Shown piece by piece: positions 37,496 to 45,569 of a stretch of 64,000 nt of DNA. Both the position numbers and the translations under genes were made by a program. The notes under the pieces are model-generated. The model was given only the letters and a program-made list of their open reading frames with translations. It was not told the DNA's origin and searched no databases. Source of the stretch: Pseudosulfitobacter koreensis (GTDB lineage: Bacteria > Pseudomonadota > Alphaproteobacteria > Rhodobacterales > Rhodobacteraceae); contig NZ_JANKJG010000003.1 of assembly GCF_024733015.1 (NCBI RefSeq), positions 186,001-250,000 on the forward strand, in the 5' to 3' direction. How positions within the stretch are numbered: the first letter of the stretch is position 1; every line of letters begins with the position of its first letter.

Positions 37496-38890
37496 ATGAA
37501 AGTTACCAAAGCAGTTGCCATTGCTGTCATCGCCATGTCGGCCAGCGTCGGCGCAGGCCATGCGCAAAGCCTGTCGCGCGGCGAGGTCCTGCCGGCCGAA
37601 TTTCCTTCGGCCAGCTACAAGGGCAAGCAATACATCGACAGCAAGGGCTGCGTGTTCATCCGTGCTGGCATCGACGGCAACGTCACCTGGGTGCCGAGGG
37701 TAAACCGGTCGCGCAACCTGATCTGTGGCCAGACGCCGACCCAAGGGGCAAGCACTGCCGCCGCGGCCCCCGCCGCGACGCGGGCGCCCGAACAGATCAC
37801 CATCGCGCCCACACCTGCACCTGCGCCCGCGCCACGCAGGGTCACGACAGCACCCGCGCCCAAACCTGCGCCACAGGCCGTGGTCCGCCGCGCGCCAGCG
37901 CCGACACCCGCGCCCCGCCGCGTCGTCGCCACCGCGCCGAAACCTGCCGCAGCGGCACCTGTCGCCGCACCTGCGGCCAAGACCGTGCCAGCCGCCAAAC
38001 CGGCACCCGCGCGCACGGCCACGGCCACACCACGCAAGCCCGCGTGCCCCGGCGCATCGCCGATCAGCGCGCGCTATATCAACTCGGGCGTGCGCGGCCC
38101 CGTGCGCTGCGGCCCTCAGGCCGAGCCGATCGTTCCAAACCCGGTTGTGGTCAATCGTGGCATTGCGCCCGCTGCGTCCAGTGTGCGCGCCGCTCCTGCG
38201 GCGACAGTCACGGGCCAGACCCGCGTGGTGCCCAAGCATGTCTATGTCGACCGTCTGAACACCCGCAACATTCCGGTGCCCAACGGGTATCGCCGCGCCT
38301 GGGAAGATGACCGCCTGAACCCCAACCGGGCAGAGCAGACCCTGACCGGCCATGCCGCGATGAAACTGATCTGGACATCGACCGTGCCGCGCCGGCTGAT
38401 CAACCATGTCAACGGTGCGGATGTCACCGCCACCGTGCCGCTGGTCTATCCCTATACCGATATCGCGACGCAACAGCGCGAACTGGGCACCGTCACCATC
38501 GAGCGCCGTCAGGGCCTGATCGTCAAACGTATCCAGCGCAATCCCGGCACCTACCGCGCACCGACGGTCTCCAGCCGTTCGACCCCGGCCAAGGCCGCAC
38601 CCGTGGCCACCCAGCAGACCCGCGCGACGCCCAAGGCCCAAGCCCCCAAGGGCGAGCGGATCACCGGCAAGGGCTATGTCCAGCTTGGCTATTACGACGG
38701 TGCTGCCTCGGCGCAACAGGCAGCACAGCGTGCGATGGGCATGGGCGTGCCCGCGCGCATCGGCACGTTCACCCGCAGCGGTCAGCAGATGCGCATGGTG
38801 CTGGTCGGACCGTTCAGCACGCCCGCCGCGCAGAAAAGCGCGCTGGCAAAGATGCGCAGCGCCGGTTTCTCAGGCGCGGTTCTGCGCTAA
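37496..38890 (+). CDS. Secreted SPOR-domain protein with Pro/Ala-rich linker
   Basis: The 464-residue protein has a Sec signal peptide (KVTKAVAIAVIAMSASVGAGHA, cleavage near 22-24) and a short globular part with two Cys. A low-complexity Pro/Ala/Arg linker follows at about 85-180, then a middle domain and a C-terminal SPOR domain (about 395-464: GKGYVQLGYYDGAASAQQAA and VLVGPFSTPAAQKSALAKM). SPOR domains bind denuded peptidoglycan at the division site, so a periplasmic septal or cell-wall role is likely. ATG 37496 follows GGGGG; a GTG at 37484 is in frame but would spoil the signal peptide. Confidence 0.88.
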   Translation: MKVTKAVAIAVIAMSASVGAGHAQSLSRGEVLPAEFPSASYKGKQYIDSKGCVFIRAGIDGNVTWVPRVNRSRNLICGQTPTQGASTAAAAPAATRAPEQITIAPTPAPAPAPRRVTTAPAPKPAPQAVVRRAPAPTPAPRRVVATAPKPAAAAPVAAPAAKTVPAAKPAPARTATATPRKPACPGASPISARYINSGVRGPVRCGPQAEPIVPNPVVVNRGIAPAASSVRAAPAATVTGQTRVVPKHVYVDRLNTRNIPVPNGYRRAWEDDRLNPNRAEQTLTGHAAMKLIWTSTVPRRLINHVNGADVTATVPLVYPYTDIATQQRELGTVTIERRQGLIVKRIQRNPGTYRAPTVSSRSTPAKAAPVATQQTRATPKAQAPKGERITGKGYVQLGYYDGAASAQQAAQRAMGMGVPARIGTFTRSGQQMRMVLVGPFSTPAAQKSALAKMRSAGFSGAVLR

Positions 38891-38895
38891 CCGGA

Positions 38896-38927
38896 CCCCC
38901 GGCTGGTAGAAGACCGGCGGCCGGGGG
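38896..38927. terminator. Convergent hairpin terminator
   Basis: CCCCCGGC and GCCGGGGG form an 8-bp GC stem between the SPOR gene and the convergent M48-like gene. T-runs are lacking. Confidence 0.5.
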
Positions 38928-38932
38928 AAACC

Positions 38933-39949
38933 TCAGCCGCCGCAGATCGCCTGAAGCCGCAGCCAGTCGGCGTCCTTCATGATCGGCGCAGGGCTTTGCC
39001 CCGCCATCGGATCGCCTTCGATCAACGCCAGCGTGCGCTCCCCCGAGATATCCTGCGCATAGGCATAGGGCGTGCTGCGCAACTGCGCCTGTGCAAATGC
39101 ATCAAGCAATTCGGAATCGGACACGGCAGGACGCTCAGCCGCCACCACGGTTTCCGCATATCGGTCAAGCGCGCGCTCGGGCATCCGCCCCGTGGTCAGC
39201 AAGGTGATGCTGGCCCGCAGCCCCGCCGAGGACAAAAGATCGCGCAGCCCCGACTGGTTGGCGCGGCGCACCTCTTCAGCCAGGATATAGCCCGCAACCA
39301 CGTCCGGTTCCTCGTAATCCTCGACCAGCGCGCGGTTCAAGAGAACCTTGCCGCCGGGCAGGGCGAGGCTGGTGCGCACGCCATCCCGCAGCACCGCGAT
39401 GCCGCCCGTGGCACCGGTGCGCGCCGCCAGTTGCGCCAGCGGGCGCACCGTCTCGGGGGTCTGGCAGGGCGGTCCCGCAACCCGTTCGATCCGCGCCAGC
39501 AGCTCGTTGCCGATGGCGCTGCGGGTCACCTGGGGCACCACGTTCATCGCGTGGTCCACCAGCGCCCCCGGCAGCCAGAAGATCACCAGCGCCACCACCG
39601 CCGTGGACGATAGCGCCGCCCCCAGCCAGCGCAGCCTGCCCGGACGGGGCCGCGATCTGGTGACGGCGCGGCGCAGAGTTTCGATCGCCTCGATCATCTG
39701 GGCCTCGTCGGCTTGCAACTGCAAGGTCTCTCCGGGGTCGCCGTCGGGGTAGAAGGTCGCTGGATCGTCGCCTGAGCCGGCCCGCTCGATGGCGGCAAGC
39801 GACCAATGGGTCAGCGCGGTGTCGTTCATGCTCGAAATGACCAGCGTGGCATCGCCGATGGACACAACCACCTCGCGGCGTTGCTCTTCGGGCGTCTGAC
39901 GCCACAGGCCCGTGGCTTCAAGCCGGGCGTATTTCTTGAGGGCGGTCAT
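38933..39949 (-). CDS. Membrane protein with a degenerate M48-like peptidase domain
   Basis: The 338-residue protein has a basic N-terminal region, one membrane helix near 108-130 (LGAALSSTAVVALVIFWLPG) and a C-terminal part resembling M48 zinc peptidases: ALPGGKVLLNRALVED at 196-211 corresponds to the PGG...NRGLL strand, and LAEEVRRA at 223-230 sits where HExxH is expected. The zinc His residues are absent (AEEVR), and the later ExxxD-like helix is AETVVAAE. I infer a non-catalytic M48 relative; its partner is unknown. It is convergent with the SPOR gene. Confidence 0.65.
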   Translation of the reverse strand: MTALKKYARLEATGLWRQTPEEQRREVVVSIGDATLVISSMNDTALTHWSLAAIERAGSGDDPATFYPDGDPGETLQLQADEAQMIEAIETLRRAVTRSRPRPGRLRWLGAALSSTAVVALVIFWLPGALVDHAMNVVPQVTRSAIGNELLARIERVAGPPCQTPETVRPLAQLAARTGATGGIAVLRDGVRTSLALPGGKVLLNRALVEDYEEPDVVAGYILAEEVRRANQSGLRDLLSSAGLRASITLLTTGRMPERALDRYAETVVAAERPAVSDSELLDAFAQAQLRSTPYAYAQDISGERTLALIEGDPMAGQSPAPIMKDADWLRLQAICGG

Positions 39950-40115
39950 GGTCTGCTCGGACGGCCTTTTCTTGTCTGGATCAGCCTAGCACGTTGAAAA
40001 GCGGGCGCAAAGGGACCGCATAGGATGTGTAAAGCGGTTTCGCCATGCTCCTTTCGCCCCGCTCAATCTGCCTCTTGCCGTGCTGTCCGTTTTCGTGCGT
40101 TCTGTGGCATCAGCT

Positions 40116-41102
40116 ATGGCAGAGAGCAGCGCATTGCAAAAGACAGATAACCTAGTGGCAGTGCCCGCCGTGCAAACCCTTCCGGCCGCCAATGCGGTCG
40201 CAGGTCCGGTCACGCGCCCGTGGATGGCCGCGGTGTCGATGCTGATCGCGATGGTGCTTTTGGGCTTCGTCGACAACTACGTGGCGCTGATCGCGACAGA
40301 GGTCAGCATCTGGCAGTTCCTCGCGGTGCGCTCGGTCATGGCGCTGGTGCTGGTGGCGGGGCTGTCGCTGGCGGGCCTTGGCACGTTGCGACCAAGACGC
40401 TGGTGGGCGGTTGCCGTGCGCAGCCTGCTGATCGCAATCGGGATGATGTGCTATTTCGGTTCGCTTGCCTTCATGCCCATCGCGCAGTCCCTTGCGGGGC
40501 TCTTCACCTCTCCGATCTTTGTTCTGCTCTTCACGGTGCTGGTCCTGCGCCAAAAGATCGGGCCGTGGCGCGTGATCGCGGTGGCCACGGGCTTCAGCGG
40601 CATATTGGTCGTCCTCGGCGTTCAGAATGGTTTGCCCGGCGCGATCATGCTGCTGCCCGTCGCTGGCGGGTTCTTTTACGCGATGGGGTCGCTCGTCACC
40701 CGCCTGCTCTGCGCCGAGGAAAGCACGATCTCGATGCTTGCGGGCATCATGGGCCTGCAGGGGCTGATCGGCGCCTGCGTCCTTGTGGGCCTCGCGCTGA
40801 TCGACCCGGATGTCCCGCAAGGGGCCGCAGGCTTTCTGCTGCGCGGCTGGGTCTGGCCCATTGCCGATGTCTTCCCGCTGATCGCACTGCAGGCTGTGGT
40901 CTCGGTCGCAGGCGTGTTCTTCCTCATCCGTGCCTATCAATGGGGCGAGGCAAGCCAGGTCAGCGTGCTGGAATACACCATCATGATCTTCGGTCCGGCC
41001 TTCGGCTGGCTGTTGATGGGGCAGGTTGTGACACCCTCCATGTTCCTGGGGATCGTGCTGATCATCTGCGCGGGGCTGATCATCGCGGTGCGCTCGCGAT
41101 AA
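40116..41102 (+). CDS. DMT-superfamily (EamA) transporter
   Basis: The 328-residue integral membrane protein has ten hydrophobic helices in two five-helix EamA halves (first from about residue 37: AAVSMLIAMVLLGFVDNYV; second from about 170). DMT members of this type export amino acids, nucleobases or metabolites; the substrate is unknown. The frame is also open to a GTG at 40080, and neither start has a convincing ribosome site, so the first codon is uncertain by 12 residues. Confidence 0.87.
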   Translation: MAESSALQKTDNLVAVPAVQTLPAANAVAGPVTRPWMAAVSMLIAMVLLGFVDNYVALIATEVSIWQFLAVRSVMALVLVAGLSLAGLGTLRPRRWWAVAVRSLLIAIGMMCYFGSLAFMPIAQSLAGLFTSPIFVLLFTVLVLRQKIGPWRVIAVATGFSGILVVLGVQNGLPGAIMLLPVAGGFFYAMGSLVTRLLCAEESTISMLAGIMGLQGLIGACVLVGLALIDPDVPQGAAGFLLRGWVWPIADVFPLIALQAVVSVAGVFFLIRAYQWGEASQVSVLEYTIMIFGPAFGWLLMGQVVTPSMFLGIVLIICAGLIIAVRSR

Positions 41103-41108
41103 TCTCAT

Positions 41109-41160
41109 ATTCTTTTGGCCCCAAATATCCCCGCCGGAGGCATAAAATCTTATGCACCTC
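41109..41160 (-). repeat. Roseobacter intergenic repeat, copy 3
   Basis: Read on the minus strand it gives GCCTCCGGCGGGGATATTTG followed by GGGCCAAAAGAA. The core end lies 8 bases past the DMT gene stop. An adjacent imperfect hairpin GGAGGCATAA/TTATGCACCTCC spans 41136-41161. Confidence 0.7.
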
Positions 41161-41185
41161 CGCCTGATCCGCTAGACACGTTCCC

Positions 41186-41839
41186 ATGATCCTCTCCACA
41201 GGCCGCAGATATCTCTTCATTCACGCCCCCAAGACGGGCGGCACTTCCATGGCACTGGCGCTGGAAGCGCGCGCGATGAAAGACGATGTGATGCTGGGCG
41301 ACACGCCCAAGGCGGTGCAGCGCCGCAAGCGTCTCAAGGGGGTGCAAACGCGCGGCAGGCTCTGGAAACATGCGACGCTGGCAGATCTCGACGGGCTGGT
41401 GACCCCGGATATGCTTGCGGGGCTCTTTGTCTTCACCCTGGTGCGCAACCCCTGGGACCGGGTGGTCAGCTACTATCACTGGCTGCGCGCACAAAGCTTC
41501 GATCATCCGGCTGTCACCCACGCCCGAGGTCTGAGCTTTCACGACTTCACCCAGCACCCGCACACCCAAGGCAGCCTGCGCGGCAGCCCGGCGCGTCATT
41601 ACGTGACCGACGCCACCGGAACCGAGCGGTGCGATCTTTTCGTCCGGCTGGAGCATATGGCGCGCGACATCGCCCCGCTCGAGGCGCATCTGGGGTTCGC
41701 GATGGACCTGCCGCACGCCAACCGTTCCGCGCGCGCAGCTGACTATCGTGGCTACTACAACGCCGACAGCCGTGCGGCGGTGGCCGAGGCCTGCGCCGAA
41801 GACATTGCGCGATTCGGCTATGCCTTTGATCCCGCCTGA
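41186..41839 (+). CDS. Sulfotransferase-family protein
   Basis: The 217-residue protein has the PAPS-binding features of Golgi-type (family 2) sulfotransferases: FIHAPKTGGTSM at 11-22 is the 5'-phosphosulfate loop and LVRNPWDRVVSYY near 85-97 the 3'-phosphate site. Such bacterial proteins sulfate carbohydrates or small molecules; the acceptor is unknown. It stands alone between the DMT and SLC13 transporter genes. Confidence 0.85.
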   Translation: MILSTGRRYLFIHAPKTGGTSMALALEARAMKDDVMLGDTPKAVQRRKRLKGVQTRGRLWKHATLADLDGLVTPDMLAGLFVFTLVRNPWDRVVSYYHWLRAQSFDHPAVTHARGLSFHDFTQHPHTQGSLRGSPARHYVTDATGTERCDLFVRLEHMARDIAPLEAHLGFAMDLPHANRSARAADYRGYYNADSRAAVAEACAEDIARFGYAFDPA

Positions 41840-42027
41840 CGGCACCGGGCCGTTTTCGTCTGAATGAAGGGTCTCGGGGCCAGGCATTTGCCCCAATTCG
41901 GCGCGCAACCGCCTGATTTTGCGCAGCCCGCAACAGTCTCAGTTGTAAGCCGCCGCAGACTGGCTCAGACAGTGTCTGTTCGGGTCACCTGGCGTTTCGC
42001 GCGGGGTGTTTAAGGAGAGCACACTTC

Positions 42028-43812
42028 ATGTCCGATGCCATTGCGGCTAACGCGCCGGTGATCGCGATTGTCATTCTTGTCGGCCTGTTCATCGCGTTCG
42101 CGCTGGAGAAATACCCGCCCGAAGTCACCGCCACCGTCGCCGCCGCACTTTTTATCGTGCTGGGGCTGGTGCCGGGCGATCAGGTGATGGCGGCGTTCTC
42201 GAACTCGGCCCCGATCACCATCGGGGCGATGTTCGTCATTTCCGGCGCGCTGGTGCGCACCGGCGTGCTTGAGGCGATGGCCAATCTGGTCATCGGGCGC
42301 GCCCAAAGTCGGCCCATCGTGGCCATTGCCATCTTTCTCGTGGCGACGGTCGCGGCCTCTGCGTTCATGAACAACACGCCGGTGGTGCTGGTTCTGATCC
42401 CCGTGGTGATCCGGCTGGCGCACAGTCTGGGTTTTGCGCCAACGCGGCTGCTGATCCCGCTGTCCTACGCGGCGATCCTGGGCGGGACATGCACGCTGAT
42501 CGGCACCTCGACCAACATTCTGGTGGACGGCATCGCGCGCGAAGGCGGGCTCGAGCCGTTTTCGATCTTCGAGATCGCGCCCGTAGGCATAACGGTCGCC
42601 TTCGTCGGCGGTGTCGTCATGCTGATCCTGGGCCGCTTCCTGCTGCCCGAACGCGGCCAGAAGGGCATCGAGGCGGATGCCAACGAGACGGTGTTCCTGT
42701 CGGAAATCACCGTGCTGCCCGGGTTTTACGGCATCGACGAAACCCTCGGCGCATTGGCCGAATTTCACCGCCCCGGCATTCGCATCACCGGTGTGCGCAA
42801 GGGCGGTGTCATCGACCGCAGCAACCTGGACGACCACATCGTGTTGAAAGGCGAGGTGGTCATCGTGCAGGCCACCACGTCGGAACTGCTGACCCTGTCC
42901 GAGATCAAGGGGCTGCGCGTGGGCCTGCGCCGGTCGGTCGAGTTGGAACAAGGCGGGGACATCAAGGTGGTCGAAGCGATCCTTGCGCCCTCGCGCTGGC
43001 ACACCGGCGCGCGCATTTCCGATCTGGCGCTGGGACGCCGGGCCGGGGTGCGCGTGCTCGGCGCCTACCGACACGGGCATATTCCCGGCTCCGACCTCAG
43101 CAGCGTGCGCTTGCGCCCCTCGGACAAGCTGTTGCTGGAAGGCAGCACCGAAGGTTTTGCCGAACTGGCACGCTCGGGCGATGCGGTGTCCGTCACCGAA
43201 CCCAGCGGGCGCGCGTTCCGGCGGCGGCAGGCCCCCGTGGCGATTGCGGCCCTGCTGGCTATTGTGGTTCTAGCGGCGCTGAACGTCATGCCCATCGGGC
43301 TTCTGGCGCTGGTCGGGGTGGCGGGGATCCTGCTGCTGCGTTGCATCGACGGCGACGAGGCCTGGGGCTCGATCGACGGGTCGATCCTGGTGCTGATCTT
43401 CGCGATGCTGATCGTCGGCGCGGGGCTGGAGACCACGGGCGCGGTCGAGCTGATCGTCTCGGTGCTGGAGCCTTACCTGTCAGGATTGCCGCCGCTTGCC
43501 ACGCTGTTTGCCGTCTATTTCATCGCGTCGATCCTGACCGAGACGGTGACCAACAACGCGGTGGCCGTGGTGTTCACACCCATCGTGATTCCGCTGGCCA
43601 CGCAACTGGGGCTTGATCCGCGCCCCTTCGTCGTCGCGGTGATGTTCGCCGCCAGCGCCAGCTTTGCCACGCCCATTGGCTATCAGACCAACACGCTGGT
43701 CTATGGGGCGGGTAACTATAAATTTACGGATTTCCTGAAAATAGGGGTTCCGATGAACCTGATTGTCGGTATGACGTCGGTGCTGGCCATCAGCATATTC
43801 TTTCCCTTGTGA
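42028..43812 (+). CDS. SLC13-family permease with two RCK_C (TrkA-C) domains
   Basis: The 594-residue transporter has about five N-terminal membrane helices (1-205, with NNTPVVLVLIPVVIRLA and GTSTNILVDG). Two cytoplasmic RCK_C domains lie at about 215-300 and 305-390 and six or so C-terminal helices with ETVTNNAVAVVFTPI follow. The paired NTP/NNA substrate motifs are those of the divalent anion/sodium symporter family; sulfate or dicarboxylate uptake is the usual role, but the substrate is not shown. AGGAGA precedes the ATG. Confidence 0.9.
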   Translation: MSDAIAANAPVIAIVILVGLFIAFALEKYPPEVTATVAAALFIVLGLVPGDQVMAAFSNSAPITIGAMFVISGALVRTGVLEAMANLVIGRAQSRPIVAIAIFLVATVAASAFMNNTPVVLVLIPVVIRLAHSLGFAPTRLLIPLSYAAILGGTCTLIGTSTNILVDGIAREGGLEPFSIFEIAPVGITVAFVGGVVMLILGRFLLPERGQKGIEADANETVFLSEITVLPGFYGIDETLGALAEFHRPGIRITGVRKGGVIDRSNLDDHIVLKGEVVIVQATTSELLTLSEIKGLRVGLRRSVELEQGGDIKVVEAILAPSRWHTGARISDLALGRRAGVRVLGAYRHGHIPGSDLSSVRLRPSDKLLLEGSTEGFAELARSGDAVSVTEPSGRAFRRRQAPVAIAALLAIVVLAALNVMPIGLLALVGVAGILLLRCIDGDEAWGSIDGSILVLIFAMLIVGAGLETTGAVELIVSVLEPYLSGLPPLATLFAVYFIASILTETVTNNAVAVVFTPIVIPLATQLGLDPRPFVVAVMFAASASFATPIGYQTNTLVYGAGNYKFTDFLKIGVPMNLIVGMTSVLAISIFFPL

Positions 43813-43950
43813 AGATTGATCAGTGCAGGCTTCAAAAGGGGTTTGGGTAACAAGGCGACATACCGCAGTTTTCAGCCGGTTTGGCCCACGCGACATTTGC
43901 AAAGCAGCAGCGATGCTCTATGCAGTCAGACAACTAGAAAAAGCAGGCAC

Positions 43951-44985
43951 ATGCCCCAACAACCAGATATTTCTCAGCCGCAGACTGAAACACGCGCGGC
44001 GCGTGAATGGGTCAAGATATTGTCCCAGTACCGCGAGTCCACAGTCAGACGCAGCCTTTTCGAATTGGCCATCACCGTCGGCCCGTTCCTGACCCTGTGG
44101 GTCCTCGCATGGTGGGCGTTGTCGGTCAGCTACTGGCTGACCCTGACGCTGTCCCTGTGCAACGCCGCATTCATCCTGCGCCTGTTCGCGATCCAGCACG
44201 ATTGCGGCCATGGCGCATTCTTCAACAACCGCACGGCAAGCGACTGGCTGGGCCGCGTGCTGGGCGTTCTGACGCTGACGCCCTATGACGTCTGGCGGCG
44301 CACGCATTCGATCCACCACAGCGCGTCGGGCAACCTTGGCCGGCGCGGTATCGGGGATGTCCACACCCTGACGGTCGAGGAATACCGCGCGCTTGGGCCG
44401 CTGATGCGCCTGCATTACCGTGTGTATCGTCACCCCGTTGTGCTTTTTGGTCTGGGGCCGGGTTATCTGTTCTTCCTGCAGAACCGCATTCCGCTCGGCC
44501 TGATGAACAAGGCGCGGTACTGGTTCAGTGCGATGTGCACCAACGCGGTGATCCTGATTGCCTTGGGTGTGATGCTCTATTTTGGCGGCCTGATGCCGAT
44601 CCTGCTGATCTTCCTGCCCTCGACGCTGCTGGCCGCGACAGCGGGCGTCTGGCTGTTCTACGTCCAGCACCAGTTCGAGACGACCCATTGGGCCGAAGAG
44701 GAAGACTGGCAACTGCACGACGCCGCCCTTCACGGCAGCTCTTACTATGTGCTGCCGGGCTGGCTGCAATGGCTGACGGCCAACATCGGCATTCACCACG
44801 TCCACCACGTGCACAGCCGCATTCCGTTCTACCGGCTGCCCGAGGTGCTGCGCGACCATGACGAGCTGGCGATCAGCAACCGCATGACCATCCGCGAAAG
44901 CTTCCACAACGCGCGCCTGCATCTGTGGGATGAGAACAGCAAGAGGCTGCTCTCCTTTGCGCAGTTCCGGGCGCTGCCGGGCTGA
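43951..44985 (+). CDS. Membrane fatty acid desaturase
   Basis: The 344-residue integral membrane di-iron enzyme has the three His boxes HDCGH (83-87), HSIHH (119-123) and HHVHH (282-286), with hydrophobic helices between them. It belongs to the DesA/FADS-like acyl-lipid desaturases (delta-12 or delta-9 type; the position cannot be read from the sequence). The start ATG 43951 gives a normal N-terminus; the frame is open upstream without coding character. A strong terminator follows. Confidence 0.92.
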   Translation: MPQQPDISQPQTETRAAREWVKILSQYRESTVRRSLFELAITVGPFLTLWVLAWWALSVSYWLTLTLSLCNAAFILRLFAIQHDCGHGAFFNNRTASDWLGRVLGVLTLTPYDVWRRTHSIHHSASGNLGRRGIGDVHTLTVEEYRALGPLMRLHYRVYRHPVVLFGLGPGYLFFLQNRIPLGLMNKARYWFSAMCTNAVILIALGVMLYFGGLMPILLIFLPSTLLAATAGVWLFYVQHQFETTHWAEEEDWQLHDAALHGSSYYVLPGWLQWLTANIGIHHVHHVHSRIPFYRLPEVLRDHDELAISNRMTIRESFHNARLHLWDENSKRLLSFAQFRALPG

Positions 44986-45017
44986 ACGTTGGTGCTGTTG
45001 AGCGAGAACTAAACAGA

Positions 45018-45044
45018 GGGCATCCAGATGGGTGCCCTTTTTTT
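45018..45044 (+). terminator. Rho-independent terminator of the desaturase gene
   Basis: GGGCATCC, loop AGAT and GGGTGCCC are followed by seven T residues. The right arm and T-run are nearly the same as in the hairpin at 45520. Confidence 0.85.
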
Positions 45045-45164
45045 GTGGTGGTGCGTTATCATGCGGCTAAGTTCGCTGTTTTGAAGCCATGTTTTAACGT
45101 GAGCCTCGGAAGAACTATCCGGGGAGCCGTGGGGCTGATGTTCACTGTGCGGACGTAACGGTCG

Positions 45165-45192
45165 TTGAAGTTGACTGCCGAAGCACTAAAAT
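45165..45192 (+). promoter_or_regulatory. Candidate sigma-70-type promoter of the small membrane gene
   Basis: TTGAAG (45165-45170), 16 bases, then TAAAAT (45187-45192) lie 27 bases before the start codon at 45220, giving a short leader that includes AGGGGG. Confidence 0.45.
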
Positions 45193-45219
45193 TTGGCAGC
45201 GATTTAAGGGGGCTATTAG

Positions 45220-45450
45220 ATGATTAGAAAGATATCTTCCTTGGTTTCTCTCGGGCTCGCATTCGCTTTTGGGTATTTGTACTACGTCGAGTATTTCAAA
45301 TGGCGCAATTGTTTCAATGAGCTAGGCCGGTGCTTCGACGATGTCACCGGTGTCGTATATTTAGAGCAATCAGGGGTCATATGGCTCTTACTCGCTGTGC
45401 TGGCTCTCGGAGTAGGCCTCTACAATGCATGGCATCTGAGCAAACTTTAA
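45220..45450 (+). CDS. Small two-helix membrane protein, AT-richer than its surroundings
   Basis: The 76-residue protein has two membrane helices (about 5-24 and 53-72) joined by a loop with a Cys pair (NCFNELGRCFDD). TTAAGGGGGC supplies a ribosome site and a promoter-like element lies just upstream. GC content by hand count is about 46 percent, clearly lower than the flanking genes, and codon choice is less G/C-ending, which suggests acquisition. It is bracketed by two very similar terminators. I do not recognise a family. Confidence 0.6.
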   Translation: MIRKISSLVSLGLAFAFGYLYYVEYFKWRNCFNELGRCFDDVTGVVYLEQSGVIWLLLAVLALGVGLYNAWHLSKL

Positions 45451-45519
45451 ACAGAAATCGGGGCTCAAACCTGCCAGTCACCGCAAGCCTCACATTCTCC
45501 GACCTGCACATCCAAACGC

Positions 45520-45546
45520 AAAGGGCACCCCGAAGGGTGCCCTTTT
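45520..45546. terminator. Bidirectional terminator (small gene / fadJ)
   Basis: AAAGGGCACCC, loop CGAA and GGGTGCCCTTTT form a perfect 8-bp stem with A and T runs on both sides, between the small membrane gene and the convergent fadJ. Confidence 0.85.
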
Positions 45547-45569
45547 CAATGTCAGGACAGCCAAGCCCC

